From: Candidatus Peribacteraceae bacterium
GTDB lineage: Bacteria; Patescibacteriota; Gracilibacteria; Peribacterales; Peribacteraceae
Length of the DNA stretch: 16,996 nucleotides
Direction: 5' to 3'
Assembly: GCA_018061525.1 (NCBI GenBank)
Contig: JAGOUB010000008.1
Coordinates: 1-16,996 of the forward strand
Both the position numbers and the translations under genes were made by a program. Shown piece after piece: positions 1 to 5,749 of this stretch (its first letter is position 1; each line of letters starts with the position of its first letter). The notes under the pieces are model-generated. The model ran no database searches, was not told the DNA's origin, and saw nothing but the letters and a program-made list of their open reading frames with translations.

Positions 1-1344
1 GTCTGGAACGGCGTGATCGCCTGCGCCCGCGTCTCGCCCACCTACCGCGCCCAGTTCGCCGAGTTGCCGGAGCTTGTGCTCATCGACCACCAGCAACTGC
101 TGCAGGTGGCGGCCGAAGGCGGTGAAGAGGCTACAGCGCTGCTCGCCAAGGGCACGCACGCCGTCGTCACCGACGCCTCCATGCTTGAGGATACGGCCAC
201 CCGCGCGCTCGGCGCCGAGCTCAACCTTGATGATCTGCGCGCCGCCAGCCAGGGCCACGCCGCGCTTACCAGTCTTTCGGACCTGCTGGCGATCTACGTG
301 GAGAAGCTCGGCGGCGAGGACGTGCGCTACCTGGTGCCGCACGACCTGGAGTCGCGTGAGGCCGCGGGCCTACGCCAGATGATCGCGCCGCTGACCACGG
401 ATCAATCACTGCCCGAGCGTACGCGCCATCTTCTCGAGCAGGCCGCCAAGGTGCTGGAGCCCGACGGCTTGGCTGCGCGCCTGGCCTGGATCGAGCGTCG
501 GCGCGGCGGCGGACTCTACATGCACAGCGCGCCCGAGAAGGCTGCCGACCTGCTGGCCGCGCACCTCTACAAGAAAGTGCCCACCACGCTGCTGCTGCCG
601 CCCGGCAAGGAGGGCGACGAGGCGCCCATCGTCCCGAACGAGATCAAGAGCGAGCGCCTGGCCGCGCCGGCGAGCGCGGAGCCCATCATCGTCGACCTGG
701 CCGGTCCGCCGCTGGAGGAACTGCTGCGCGCGCCGCCCGAGGGCAAGACGATCATCCTGCTCGGCAGCAAGCGCTCCATCGAGATGGCCTTCGCGCGCTT
801 CGCCGGGTCCATGGAAGAGAAAAAGGTGACGCTGATCTGCCAGGGTATGAGCGGCGGACAGGGGCGCATGGAGGCCGACTTCCTCGCCGCCGAAGGCACG
901 ACCATCTGGCTGCTCACCCCGTGGACCTACGAGGGTACCGAGTTGCCCGCCGGCTCCGTGGATCGCCTGGCGATCGAGACGCTGCCCTTCGACCATCCGA
1001 GCCATCCCGTGCTCGGTCGCCGCGCCATGCGCTACCGCGACGGCTTCAGTGATTACCTCATGCCCCGATTGGAGCAGCGGCTCTTCCGCTTGCTCCGCAC
1101 TTTTGCCTTCCAGCGCCGCGGCGCCGGCGAGGCTCTGGTGATGGATCGACGCCTGTTCGGGAAGGATTACGGCAAGCGCATCCAGGCCTACCTGGCGCGC
1201 ATCGCCACGGTGAAGGATGCCGAGCGCCGCCCCGACATCGCGCCGGTGCCGGTCGCCATCCACGCCAAGCCTGCGCAGAAAAAGCCGACGGCCAAGAAGG
1301 CGCCGAAGAAGGCCATCAACGACCAGCAGCTGCCGCTGCTCTGA
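1..1344 (+). CDS. DinG/XPD-like superfamily 2 helicase, C-terminal part (5' end outside window)
   Basis: The frame is open from base 1, so the start and the Walker A motif lie upstream; 447 residues are visible. The C-terminal half matches the DinG/XPD helicase domain. At 916-987 the sequence TPWTYEGTELPAG...LPF corresponds to the family's S/T-G-x-F/W-x-E-G-x-D-x-P-G...LPF motif. At 1069-1101 LEQRLFRLLRT corresponds to motif VI, QxxGRLIR, followed by MDRRL and YGKR as in the family. Nearer the N-terminus, IDHQQLL resembles the NHxLL motif, and VVTDASMLED (163-192) sits where the DEAH box is expected, so DEAH reads TDAS. Both motif VI arginines remain but its second Gly is Phe. The tail is rich in Lys, Ala and Pro. 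The known family role is ATP-dependent unwinding of damaged or structured DNA; with these substitutions, activity here is uncertain. Confidence 0.8.
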   Translation, partial: VWNGVIACARVSPTYRAQFAELPELVLIDHQQLLQVAAEGGEEATALLAKGTHAVVTDASMLEDTATRALGAELNLDDLRAASQGHAALTSLSDLLAIYVEKLGGEDVRYLVPHDLESREAAGLRQMIAPLTTDQSLPERTRHLLEQAAKVLEPDGLAARLAWIERRRGGGLYMHSAPEKAADLLAAHLYKKVPTTLLLPPGKEGDEAPIVPNEIKSERLAAPASAEPIIVDLAGPPLEELLRAPPEGKTIILLGSKRSIEMAFARFAGSMEEKKVTLICQGMSGGQGRMEADFLAAEGTTIWLLTPWTYEGTELPAGSVDRLAIETLPFDHPSHPVLGRRAMRYRDGFSDYLMPRLEQRLFRLLRTFAFQRRGAGEALVMDRRLFGKDYGKRIQAYLARIATVKDAERRPDIAPVPVAIHAKPAQKKPTAKKAPKKAINDQQLPLL

Positions 1345-1351
1345 GGCGATC

Positions 1352-1380
1352 AAAAAATCCTGCAGCGCTGGGCTGCAGGA
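1352..1380 (-). terminator. Intrinsic terminator for the 1389-1805 gene
   Basis: On the minus strand a perfect 8-bp stem (TCCTGCAG/CTGCAGGA, 7-nt loop) is followed at once by six T residues. It begins 8 bases after the TAA of the minus-strand gene. The plus strand has no U-tract after the stem, so it acts in one direction only. Confidence 0.85.
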
Positions 1381-1388
1381 ATCGGGTG

Positions 1389-1805
1389 TTACGGTGTGTC
1401 CTGTGGATGTATGGCTTGCTGGCCGCACATCCTGATGAACCATAAGAAGAATGCGCGTTTGCCTTCCATGAGCCGGACGACTCCTTCGCCGACGCTCTTC
1501 GCCGATCCGATCGGCAGGTGGGGGTCCAGCATGCCCTGCCGGAATGCCGCGACCGTTTCTGTGTACCAATCTTTCCATCCGCCTGCGATCGCCTCGTTTA
1601 GCCAGCGGTGCATATCGTCGTAGAGCTTAACCAGACAGAAAAATTTTAGCGCCAACCCGCGTTGCGCACAGGCAGCTTCTGTCTCCGTCAGCAATAGGTC
1701 ACATGATTTACTGAGAACAGCCTCGGTACCCATTACCAGCTCTTGGGCGTTCGCCGCATGATTCGTCGTTGGTCCGGCGATGAAAAAAAAGAGATTAAGC
1801 GCCAT
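1389..1805 (-). CDS. Unknown small protein A, paralogue of the 1954-2364 gene
   Basis: This 138-residue protein is not recognised. It aligns along its length with the neighbouring 136-residue product at roughly 25-30% by eye. Shared elements are a MAxxLF start leading into a hydrophobic strand, a VMG turn near residue 25, an (A/T)EAxCxxRG helix, a WxxWYxxxxxAFRxG block and a C-terminal WxxxMxG. It has no signal peptide or clear membrane segment. The ATG is preceded by GGAGG with 9-nt spacing, the same arrangement as in its paralogue and unlike almost every other gene here. The gene has its own promoter and terminator, so it is a separate transcription unit. Its DNA is visibly less GC-rich than its surroundings, which suggests separate acquisition. 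Function unknown. Confidence 0.8.
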   Translation of the reverse strand: MALNLFFFIAGPTTNHAANAQELVMGTEAVLSKSCDLLLTETEAACAQRGLALKFFCLVKLYDDMHRWLNEAIAGGWKDWYTETVAAFRQGMLDPHLPIGSAKSVGEGVVRLMEGKRAFFLWFIRMCGQQAIHPQDTP

Positions 1806-1855
1806 CGTGATGGCCCTCCGAAAAAGAAAAGAACCGATTCAAGGACGATAATGTT

Positions 1856-1884
1856 ACTTTATCACTTTCACATTCATTTGTCAG
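1856..1884 (-). promoter_or_regulatory. Promoter of unknown gene A
   Basis: On the minus strand, CTGACA (1879-1884) and TAAAGT (1856-1861) are 17 bp apart. This predicts a leader of about 43 nt before the ATG at 1805, which contains the GGAGG ribosome site. It lies just after the terminator of the upstream paralogue, so gene A is expressed independently. Confidence 0.6.
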
Positions 1885-1911
1885 TATCATGCTTCCTGTT
1901 TATTCAGCGAG

Positions 1912-1936
1912 AAAACCCACAGCCTGCGCTGTGGGT
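1912..1936 (-). terminator. Intrinsic terminator of unknown gene B
   Basis: An 8-bp perfect stem (ACCCACAG/CTGTGGGT, 6-nt loop) on the minus strand runs into TTTTC, 17 bases after the stop of the 1954-2364 gene. The U-tract is short, so termination may be partial. Confidence 0.65.
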
Positions 1937-1953
1937 CGAGGGTGTGTCCTGCC

Positions 1954-2364
1954 TTAGTTCATCATTCGTTGGCGACAGCGTCGCCCCGCCATCTTGAGGT
2001 ACCACGTGCAGCAGGCCTGCCCACCTTCATTGGCCGCCGCCGCGCTTTCTTGCAGGTGCGTCAGGTACTCCTCCAGGCTGCCAGAAGACTCTTCTGTGAA
2101 TCCGTCTCTGAACGCGCTTAGAAGATCGTAGTACCAGTTCTCCCACGTAGGGATCGTCTGGTCGAACAATGGTCGGAGCTCATTGGGAATGGGGACGGGT
2201 TGCACCATGATCGTCAGCATGCCTCGGGCGCGGCAGGTAGCCTCGGCGCGCTGGTGTAACTGTGCGAGTGATGCCCCGGTATCGTCGATGCCCATCACGA
2301 ATGTGCGGGCATCGGTTGGTTCTAGCGAGATATCAGCCAGAATAATAAATAGCTGCATCGCCAT
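1954..2364 (-). CDS. Unknown small protein B, paralogue of the 1389-1805 gene
   Basis: This 136-residue unrecognised protein shares with its downstream paralogue the MAxxLF hydrophobic start, VMG, an AEATCRARG helix, a WENWYYDLLSAFRDG block and a WYLKMAG end. The middle part is more acidic and the C-terminus more basic than in A. It has three cysteines, none in an obvious metal-binding pair. The start is supported by GGAGG 9 nt upstream and a strong promoter about 50 bp upstream. The arrangement is a tandem duplication that has diverged, each copy with full transcription signals. The hydrophobic N-terminal strand suggests a compact alpha/beta cytoplasmic protein, but no family can be named. 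Confidence 0.82.
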   Translation of the reverse strand: MAMQLFIILADISLEPTDARTFVMGIDDTGASLAQLHQRAEATCRARGMLTIMVQPVPIPNELRPLFDQTIPTWENWYYDLLSAFRDGFTEESSGSLEEYLTHLQESAAAANEGGQACCTWYLKMAGRRCRQRMMN

Positions 2365-2415
2365 TGATGCGAGCCTCCATACTTTGCACTTGGAAATACC
2401 GAAGAACGCCCTTCT

Positions 2416-2443
2416 AGTATGGAATGATCATTGATCTTGTCAA
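2416..2443 (-). promoter_or_regulatory. Strong promoter of unknown gene B with a palindrome in the spacer
   Basis: On the minus strand, a perfect TTGACA (2438-2443) and CATACT (2416-2421) are 16 bp apart. The -35 box touches the stop codon of the gene upstream. The spacer holds a 10-bp perfect palindrome, AATGATCATT (2423-2432), which could be an operator; that is inference. Confidence 0.7.
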
Positions 2444-3835
2444 TTAGTTCGCCCCCTTACGCGCCAGTACGACGACCAGCGTCCGCCAGAGGATCCAGAG
2501 ATCGAGGCGGCCGCGCCACTCCTCGATGTACTGCAGATCGAGGCGCACTTCGTCGGCGAAGGTCAGGTCGCTGCGGCCCGAGACCTGGGCCAGGCCGGTG
2601 ACGCCCGGTTTTACGGCGAAGACGCGGCGCTCGCGGTCGGCGTAGAGCTTCACCTCGTCGGGCAGGTGCGGGCGCGGACCGACAAGTGAGAGCTGGCCGG
2701 CGAGCACGTTGAGGAACTGCGGCAGTTCGTCGAGCGACCAGCGGCGCAAGAAGCGGCCGAAGCGTGTGATGCGGGGATCATGCTTCATCTTGAAGAGTGG
2801 GCCGTCGCGGCGCTCGTTCTGGGCGAGGAGCTCGCTCTTGAGCTGGTCGGCGTTCTTCACCATCGTCCGGAACTTCAACACCGGGATCAGGCGGCGGCCG
2901 TGCTGGCCCACGCGGCGTGAGACATAGAAGATCGGCCAGCCGCCGTCGATAAGCACGCCGATGGCGATGAGCAGAAGCAGCGGCGAGAGGGCGATGGTCA
3001 GCAGCAGGGCGAGGACGCGGTCGCCGATGGCTTTCCAGACGCGGCCCCAGCCGTCGAGCGGCGTGGGTTGGAAGCGCACGAGCGGCAGCAGGCCCAGACG
3101 GTCGACGGCCAGGAGGTGCGGCGAGTCGGCGAAGACCGGCGGCAGGAAGGCGTACTCCACGTGGCGACTGCGGCAGAAATCGATCAATTGCAGCGTGTCC
3201 TCGCTCTGCGGGTTGGGGGCGGTCTCGAGTACCAGGTCCAGAGGCTCGGCGGCGTGCAGGGCGGAGAGCGCGGCGAATGAGACGGCGTGGCCGGCGTAGC
3301 GGTACGAGGGCTCGGCTTCCACCTCGGCCAGCACGTTCGGCGCCGGCTCGCGCCCGACGGTGGCCACGCGACGCACACCGAAGCCGCGGCGCAACAGCGA
3401 GCGCTCGGCGCCCGTGAGCGCGGTGCGGAACGCGAATACGCAGAGGGCGAGCAAGGCGGTGGCGTGCAGCAGCAGGATGCGCGAGTAGAAGAGCTCTTTG
3501 CGGACGAAGAAGTACCAGACCGTCACCACCACCAGCCACGTGGCCACGGCCATGCACACCTGCCCGAACTCGCGCCAGCGGCTCTCGGTGCTCTTGAGCG
3601 CGTAGAGCTCGTGCAGCGCGGCGGCAAAGAGGAAGACGGCGATGCCCGGCACGATGAACTCCGTCAGGTAGTGGCTGAAGGCCGGCAGCGTCGAGGGTGC
3701 TTCGAGCAGCTGCACGCCGGGGACTAAGTCCACGTTCGCCTCGCGCAAGCGGTAGCTGATCACCAGGGCCAGCGTGACAGCGGCGATGTCCGCGGGGACA
3801 CGTAGGACGCCGAAGATCATTTCCAGCTTCTTCAC
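2444..3835 (-). CDS. Polyprenyl-phosphate glycosylphosphotransferase (WbaP/WcaJ type)
   Basis: The 463-residue protein transfers a sugar-1-phosphate from a nucleotide sugar to undecaprenyl phosphate, the first membrane step of polysaccharide or glycan assembly. Four hydrophobic segments (about 12-28, 60-80, 93-110, 120-138) precede a Rossmann-like central part (150-250). A membrane segment (about 272-296) then leads into the catalytic domain with KFRTM (321-325), the Asp-Glu pair in SLDELPQ (D369, E370), GPRP (386-389) and KPGVTGLAQVSGR (409-421). GTG at 3835 is chosen because a TATACT element ends 6 nt before it. An ATG five codons later is possible. The open frame continues to 4114, but that part is the antisense of a dispersed repeat and is unlikely to be translated. 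Confidence 0.92.
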   Translation of the reverse strand: MKKLEMIFGVLRVPADIAAVTLALVISYRLREANVDLVPGVQLLEAPSTLPAFSHYLTEFIVPGIAVFLFAAALHELYALKSTESRWREFGQVCMAVATWLVVVTVWYFFVRKELFYSRILLLHATALLALCVFAFRTALTGAERSLLRRGFGVRRVATVGREPAPNVLAEVEAEPSYRYAGHAVSFAALSALHAAEPLDLVLETAPNPQSEDTLQLIDFCRSRHVEYAFLPPVFADSPHLLAVDRLGLLPLVRFQPTPLDGWGRVWKAIGDRVLALLLTIALSPLLLLIAIGVLIDGGWPIFYVSRRVGQHGRRLIPVLKFRTMVKNADQLKSELLAQNERRDGPLFKMKHDPRITRFGRFLRRWSLDELPQFLNVLAGQLSLVGPRPHLPDEVKLYADRERRVFAVKPGVTGLAQVSGRSDLTFADEVRLDLQYIEEWRGRLDLWILWRTLVVVLARKGAN

Positions 3836-3841
3836 GGCGTC

Positions 3842-3847
3842 AGTATA
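3842..3847 (-). promoter_or_regulatory. -10 element of the glycosylphosphotransferase gene, probably leaderless
   Basis: TATACT on the minus strand lies 6 nt before the GTG start, which places transcription initiation at or next to the start codon. No -35 match and no Shine-Dalgarno site were found. Confidence 0.6.
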
Positions 3848-3891
3848 GCCTATTGGCACTTCGGCCGGATCCGCCAAACACGCGCGTTTAC

Positions 3892-4070
3892 TCGCCCCCG
3901 GCGCACGGTGGCGTCTTTGGAACGGAGGGGTGCGCGCCGGCCGGGGGTGAAGGGGCACGAAGGATATTTCCTCCTTCGGGAGGGCGTCATAACCAAGCAG
4001 AACCATGGAGGGGGGGGCTCGGCGCGCCAGCGTTTTGGCGCCACCTTTTGCGCGCCTGCAAAAGGTGGCA
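3892..4070. repeat. Dispersed intergenic repeat, copy 1 (~179 bp)
   Basis: It aligns in direct orientation with 12789-12964 at roughly 93-94% by eye. It ends in a perfect 11-bp hairpin (CCACCTTTTGC / GCAAAAGGTGG, 4041-4068) and contains a C(UUCG)G hairpin (CCTCC-TTCG-GGAGG, 3970-3983), plus a GGCGC/GCGCC stem just before the terminal hairpin. A run of eight G residues (4010-4017) replaces GAGGGG in copy 2. A minus-strand frame crosses both copies, but the few base differences mostly change amino acids (Tyr/Ser, Ala/Thr, Ser/Phe, Gln/His, His/Asp). It is therefore read as non-coding structured DNA or RNA. It fills most of the gap between the glycosylphosphotransferase gene and rnpB; 4071-4120 shows nothing else firm. 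Confidence 0.88.
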
Positions 4071-4120
4071 GACCGAATGGTTGGCACCAACTTCAAGAAT
4101 GAAAATATTTCCACACATCC

Positions 4121-4138
4121 AAAAACAGCTCTCGCTGT
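4121..4138 (-). terminator. Intrinsic terminator of rnpB
   Basis: On the minus strand ACAGC-GAGA-GCTGT is followed by TTTT directly after the 3' strand of P1. The short stem is capped by a GNRA-type tetraloop. Confidence 0.75.
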
Positions 4139-4490
4139 CCTTGGATCCGCCCCCGTACGCCGGGTTCTGTCCCCGTGAGGGGGATGACCATCTGTCTCGG
4201 TCCAATCTTGCGAGAGGACTCAAGCGGAGGGGAGTGTGGAGTCTCGGAACCAAGACTGATTCCACGCACCCATGTCCTCCTTGCACCACCTAGAGTTTGC
4301 CGTGATACCCGGGATCGCCCCGGGCCAACCCTCTGAGAGGGACGTTTCACATGACCCTTGCGGGCCTCGTCTCTGTGGCACTGGTCCGCGCTCATGATTG
4401 CGCACAAGCGGGTGGCCGTTAGCCACTAGGCGTTCCATTGGTGCCCGGACGTTCCTCCCACGACGCAGGGTCGCGGGCGGTCATCAAGGA
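4139..4490 (-). ncRNA. rnpB: RNase P RNA
   Basis: This is the catalytic RNA that removes 5' leaders from tRNA precursors. Minus-strand landmarks in order are GAGGAACGTCCGGGC (the conserved 5' core, usually GAGGAAAGUCCGGGC), GTGCCACAGAGACGA, a GTGAAACG segment, ACGGCAAACTC followed by GGTGCAAGG, CTTGAGTCC, AGACAGATGGTCATCC, and GACAGAACCCGGCGTACGG near the 3' end. The ends pair as P1: TCCTTG...CCGCCC at the 5' end with GGGCGG...CAAGGA at the 3' end, which sets the approximate boundaries. A hairpin at 4240-4257 shows GGT in its loop and may be L15, which binds the tRNA CCA end. The length of about 352 nt is normal. One usually invariant A in the 5' core is C. Exact ends are uncertain by a few bases. 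Confidence 0.95.
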
Positions 4491-4500
4491 GCGGACCGCG

Positions 4501-4529
4501 ATCATCGCTGAATAAAAGGCCATCCACAA
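4501..4529 (-). promoter_or_regulatory. Promoter of rnpB
   Basis: On the minus strand TTGTGG (4524-4529) and GATGAT (4501-4506) are 17 bp apart, predicting a start close to the 5' end of P1. The same TTGTGG box at the same spacing precedes the tRNA gene. It is divergent from the HD-domain gene promoter. Confidence 0.5.
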
Positions 4530-4535
4530 GGCGTT

Positions 4536-4544
4536 TGCTACACT
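4536..4544 (+). promoter_or_regulatory. Extended -10 of the HD-domain gene, probably leaderless
   Basis: TGC-TACACT ends 6 nt before the ATG at 4551. There is no ribosome site and no -35 match. Confidence 0.6.
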
Positions 4545-4550
4545 TTCAAC

Positions 4551-5072
4551 ATGGAAAATCCCTGTTCCGCCTTCGCCCAGATCTCGAACCTCAAACACCT
4601 CCCGCGCGCCGGCTGGGTGCGCCGCGGCGTCGCCGCACCGGAGAGCGTCGCCGGCCACCTCTACCGGATGGCGGTGCTCGCGATGGCGTTGGAGCCGCGG
4701 TCGGGCATCGATACCAATAAGCTCGTGCGCATGATCCTCGTCCACGACCTGGCCGAGAGCGATCCGAGCGTCGGCGACATCACGCCGTTCGACGGTATTT
4801 CCAAAGAGGAGAAGACGCGGCGCGAAGGCGAGGCGATGGCCAAGCTCTGCCGCGACCTGCCGCTCGGGGCCGAGCTGTTCGCGCTCTTTCAAGAGTATGA
4901 AGACGGCGCCACACCCGAGGCCAGGTTCGCGCATCAACTTGATGCGCTCGAGATGGGACTGCAGGCGAAGGAGTACGAAGCGGCGCAGGGGATCGACCTG
5001 TCGGAGTTCGTCGTGAGCGCGCGCAAAAAAATCTCTGATCCGGAGTTGCTCAAACTTTTGGAGTCACGATGA
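4551..5072 (+). CDS. HD-domain hydrolase of the HDDC2/YfbR 5'-deoxynucleotidase type
   Basis: The 173-residue protein matches the HDDC2/YfbR family, metal-dependent phosphohydrolases that dephosphorylate deoxynucleoside 5'-monophosphates. The HD signature is complete: PESVAGH (H36), LVHDLAE (H65, D66) and HQLDALEM (D131). Flanking family blocks LPRAGWVRRGV (17-27), VGDITP (74-79), SKEEKTRREGEAM (84-96) and LQAKEYE (137-143) are also present. A two- to three-residue insertion (SDPS) sits between the HD pair and VGDITP. The length is typical. The TGA stop touches the duplicated tRNA fragment. Substrate preference cannot be read from the sequence. Confidence 0.92.
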   Translation: MENPCSAFAQISNLKHLPRAGWVRRGVAAPESVAGHLYRMAVLAMALEPRSGIDTNKLVRMILVHDLAESDPSVGDITPFDGISKEEKTRREGEAMAKLCRDLPLGAELFALFQEYEDGATPEARFAHQLDALEMGLQAKEYEAAQGIDLSEFVVSARKKISDPELLKLLESR

Positions 5073-5074
5073 AA

Positions 5075-5113
5075 TGGAGCCGTCCACGGGGATTGAACCC
5101 GTGACCCCGTCCT
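5075..5113 (-). pseudogene. Truncated duplicate of the tRNA-Thr 3' half
   Basis: These 39 bases are identical to 5139-5177. They cover the last base of the anticodon loop, the 3' anticodon stem, variable loop, T arm, 3' acceptor strand, discriminator and CCA. Flanking bases make the direct repeat about 42 bp (5072-5113 and 5136-5177). On the 5' side weak similarity continues (TCCATG with changed loop bases), but there is no D arm and no 5' acceptor strand, so it cannot fold as a tRNA. It lies downstream of the tRNA in the same orientation. Such fragments typically arise from recombination at the tRNA, as with integrase attachment sites. Confidence 0.85.
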
Positions 5114-5138
5114 GAGCATGGATGGCCGCACGTGAAAA

Positions 5139-5213
5139 TGGAGCCGTCCACGGGGATTGAACCCGTGACCCCGTCCTTACCATGGACGTGCTCTACCACT
5201 GAGCTAGGACGGC
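5139..5213 (-). tRNA. tRNA-Thr (anticodon GGU)
   Basis: The 75-base minus-strand gene folds fully: acceptor GCCGTCC/GGACGGC, TA at positions 8-9, D arm GCTC...GAGC, anticodon stem CGTCC/GGACG with loop ATGGTAA (anticodon GGT), 5-nt variable loop, and T arm ACGGG-TTCAATC-CCCGT. The discriminator is T and CCA is encoded. GGU reads ACC and ACU threonine codons. A TTTTC tract follows the CCA and may help end transcription. Confidence 0.97.
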
Positions 5214-5261
5214 TCGAGACCTGGTGATGCGAAGAATCCCGCCTTGGACCCGCGGGACGCC

Positions 5262-5290
5262 AGTGTAAAAGGCTCTGTGCCTCCCCACAA
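5262..5290 (-). promoter_or_regulatory. Promoter of tRNA-Thr
   Basis: On the minus strand TTGTGG (5285-5290) and TACACT (5262-5267) are 17 bp apart, predicting a leader of roughly 40 nt for RNase P to remove. The -35 box lies two bases after the SufU stop codon. Confidence 0.6.
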
Positions 5291-5292
5291 GC

Positions 5293-5697
5293 TCAGTCGG
5301 CCAAGGTTTCGGCCCAGGTCGCGGGCGGCAAGCCTTGGGCGGAACGCAGCGCATTCCGCAGAGCGTGGAGGGCGAGCAGGGCGCATTTCTGGCGGCGCGG
5401 TCCGACCGGCACGCCGAGCCATTCGAGCATGGCGGCAGGTGTGAGGGCGGCGGCCTCGGCGACTGCCAGCCCTTTGAGGTGCTCTGTGAGGATCGACATG
5501 CCCGCCTGGCTAATGGCGCAGCCCTGGCCATCCCAGCCCACGCCGGCGATGGCGCCGTCTTTGATCTCCAAAGACACGGTAAGGTCGTCGCCGCAGCTGG
5601 CGTTGCGCTCATGATGCGTGACCGTCGCTCCGGGCAGGGGCGCCTTGCCGCGGGGTCGGCGGAAGTGGTCGAGGATGTTCTCCGCGTATAAATCCAT
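5293..5697 (-). CDS. sufU: SufU-like Fe-S cluster assembly scaffold / sulfur acceptor
   Basis: The 134-residue product belongs to the IscU/SufU family, which accepts persulfide sulfur from SufS for Fe-S cluster building. The three family cysteines and the Asp are present: C35 and D37 in NASCGDD, C60 in GQGCAIS and C105 in RRQKCALLAL. The N-terminus (LYAENILDHFRRPR) is typical. The sequence between the second and third cysteines, with GVPVGPRR, fits the SufU subgroup better than classical IscU. The ATG at 5697 is chosen because TAGGCT ends 7 nt upstream. Its partner SufS is on the same strand but separated by a plus-strand gene, so the two need not share a transcript. No SufBCD is present in the window. 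Confidence 0.92.
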   Translation of the reverse strand: MDLYAENILDHFRRPRGKAPLPGATVTHHERNASCGDDLTVSLEIKDGAIAGVGWDGQGCAISQAGMSILTEHLKGLAVAEAAALTPAAMLEWLGVPVGPRRQKCALLALHALRNALRSAQGLPPATWAETLAD

Positions 5698-5704
5698 CAG
5701 ACAG

Positions 5705-5710
5705 AGCCTA
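5705..5710 (-). promoter_or_regulatory. -10 element of sufU, probably leaderless
   Basis: TAGGCT on the minus strand ends 7 nt before the ATG at 5697. There is no -35 match or ribosome site. Confidence 0.5.
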
Positions 5711-5734
5711 CCGGATCGCCAGATGGAAAAACTA

Positions 5735-5743
5735 TGGTATTTT
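5735..5743 (+). promoter_or_regulatory. Extended -10 of the 5750-6337 gene, probably leaderless
   Basis: TGG-TATTTT ends 6 nt before the ATG at 5750. It supports that start over the in-frame ATG at 5723, which lies upstream of the element. It is divergent from the sufU promoter about 25 bp away. Confidence 0.5.
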
Positions 5744-5749
5744 GTGATT

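Noticed and set aside
406..1578. Long open frame on the minus strand (390 codons) opposite the helicase gene
   Set aside because: Antisense shadow of a GC-rich gene; low-complexity His/Arg/Gly-rich product, no family match, while the plus-strand frame has clear helicase motifs.
4010..4017. Run of eight G residues as a phase-variation tract
   Set aside because: It lies in non-coding repeat sequence and not in a promoter or reading frame that could be switched.
3836..4114. N-terminal extension of the glycosylphosphotransferase to 4114
   Set aside because: The extension is the antisense of the dispersed repeat, has no ribosome site, and a -10 element lies just before the GTG at 3835.
4419..4937. 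Minus-strand open frame of 172 codons over the rnpB 5' end and the HD-domain gene
   Set aside because: Antisense of a well-supported HD-domain gene and overlaps a structural RNA.
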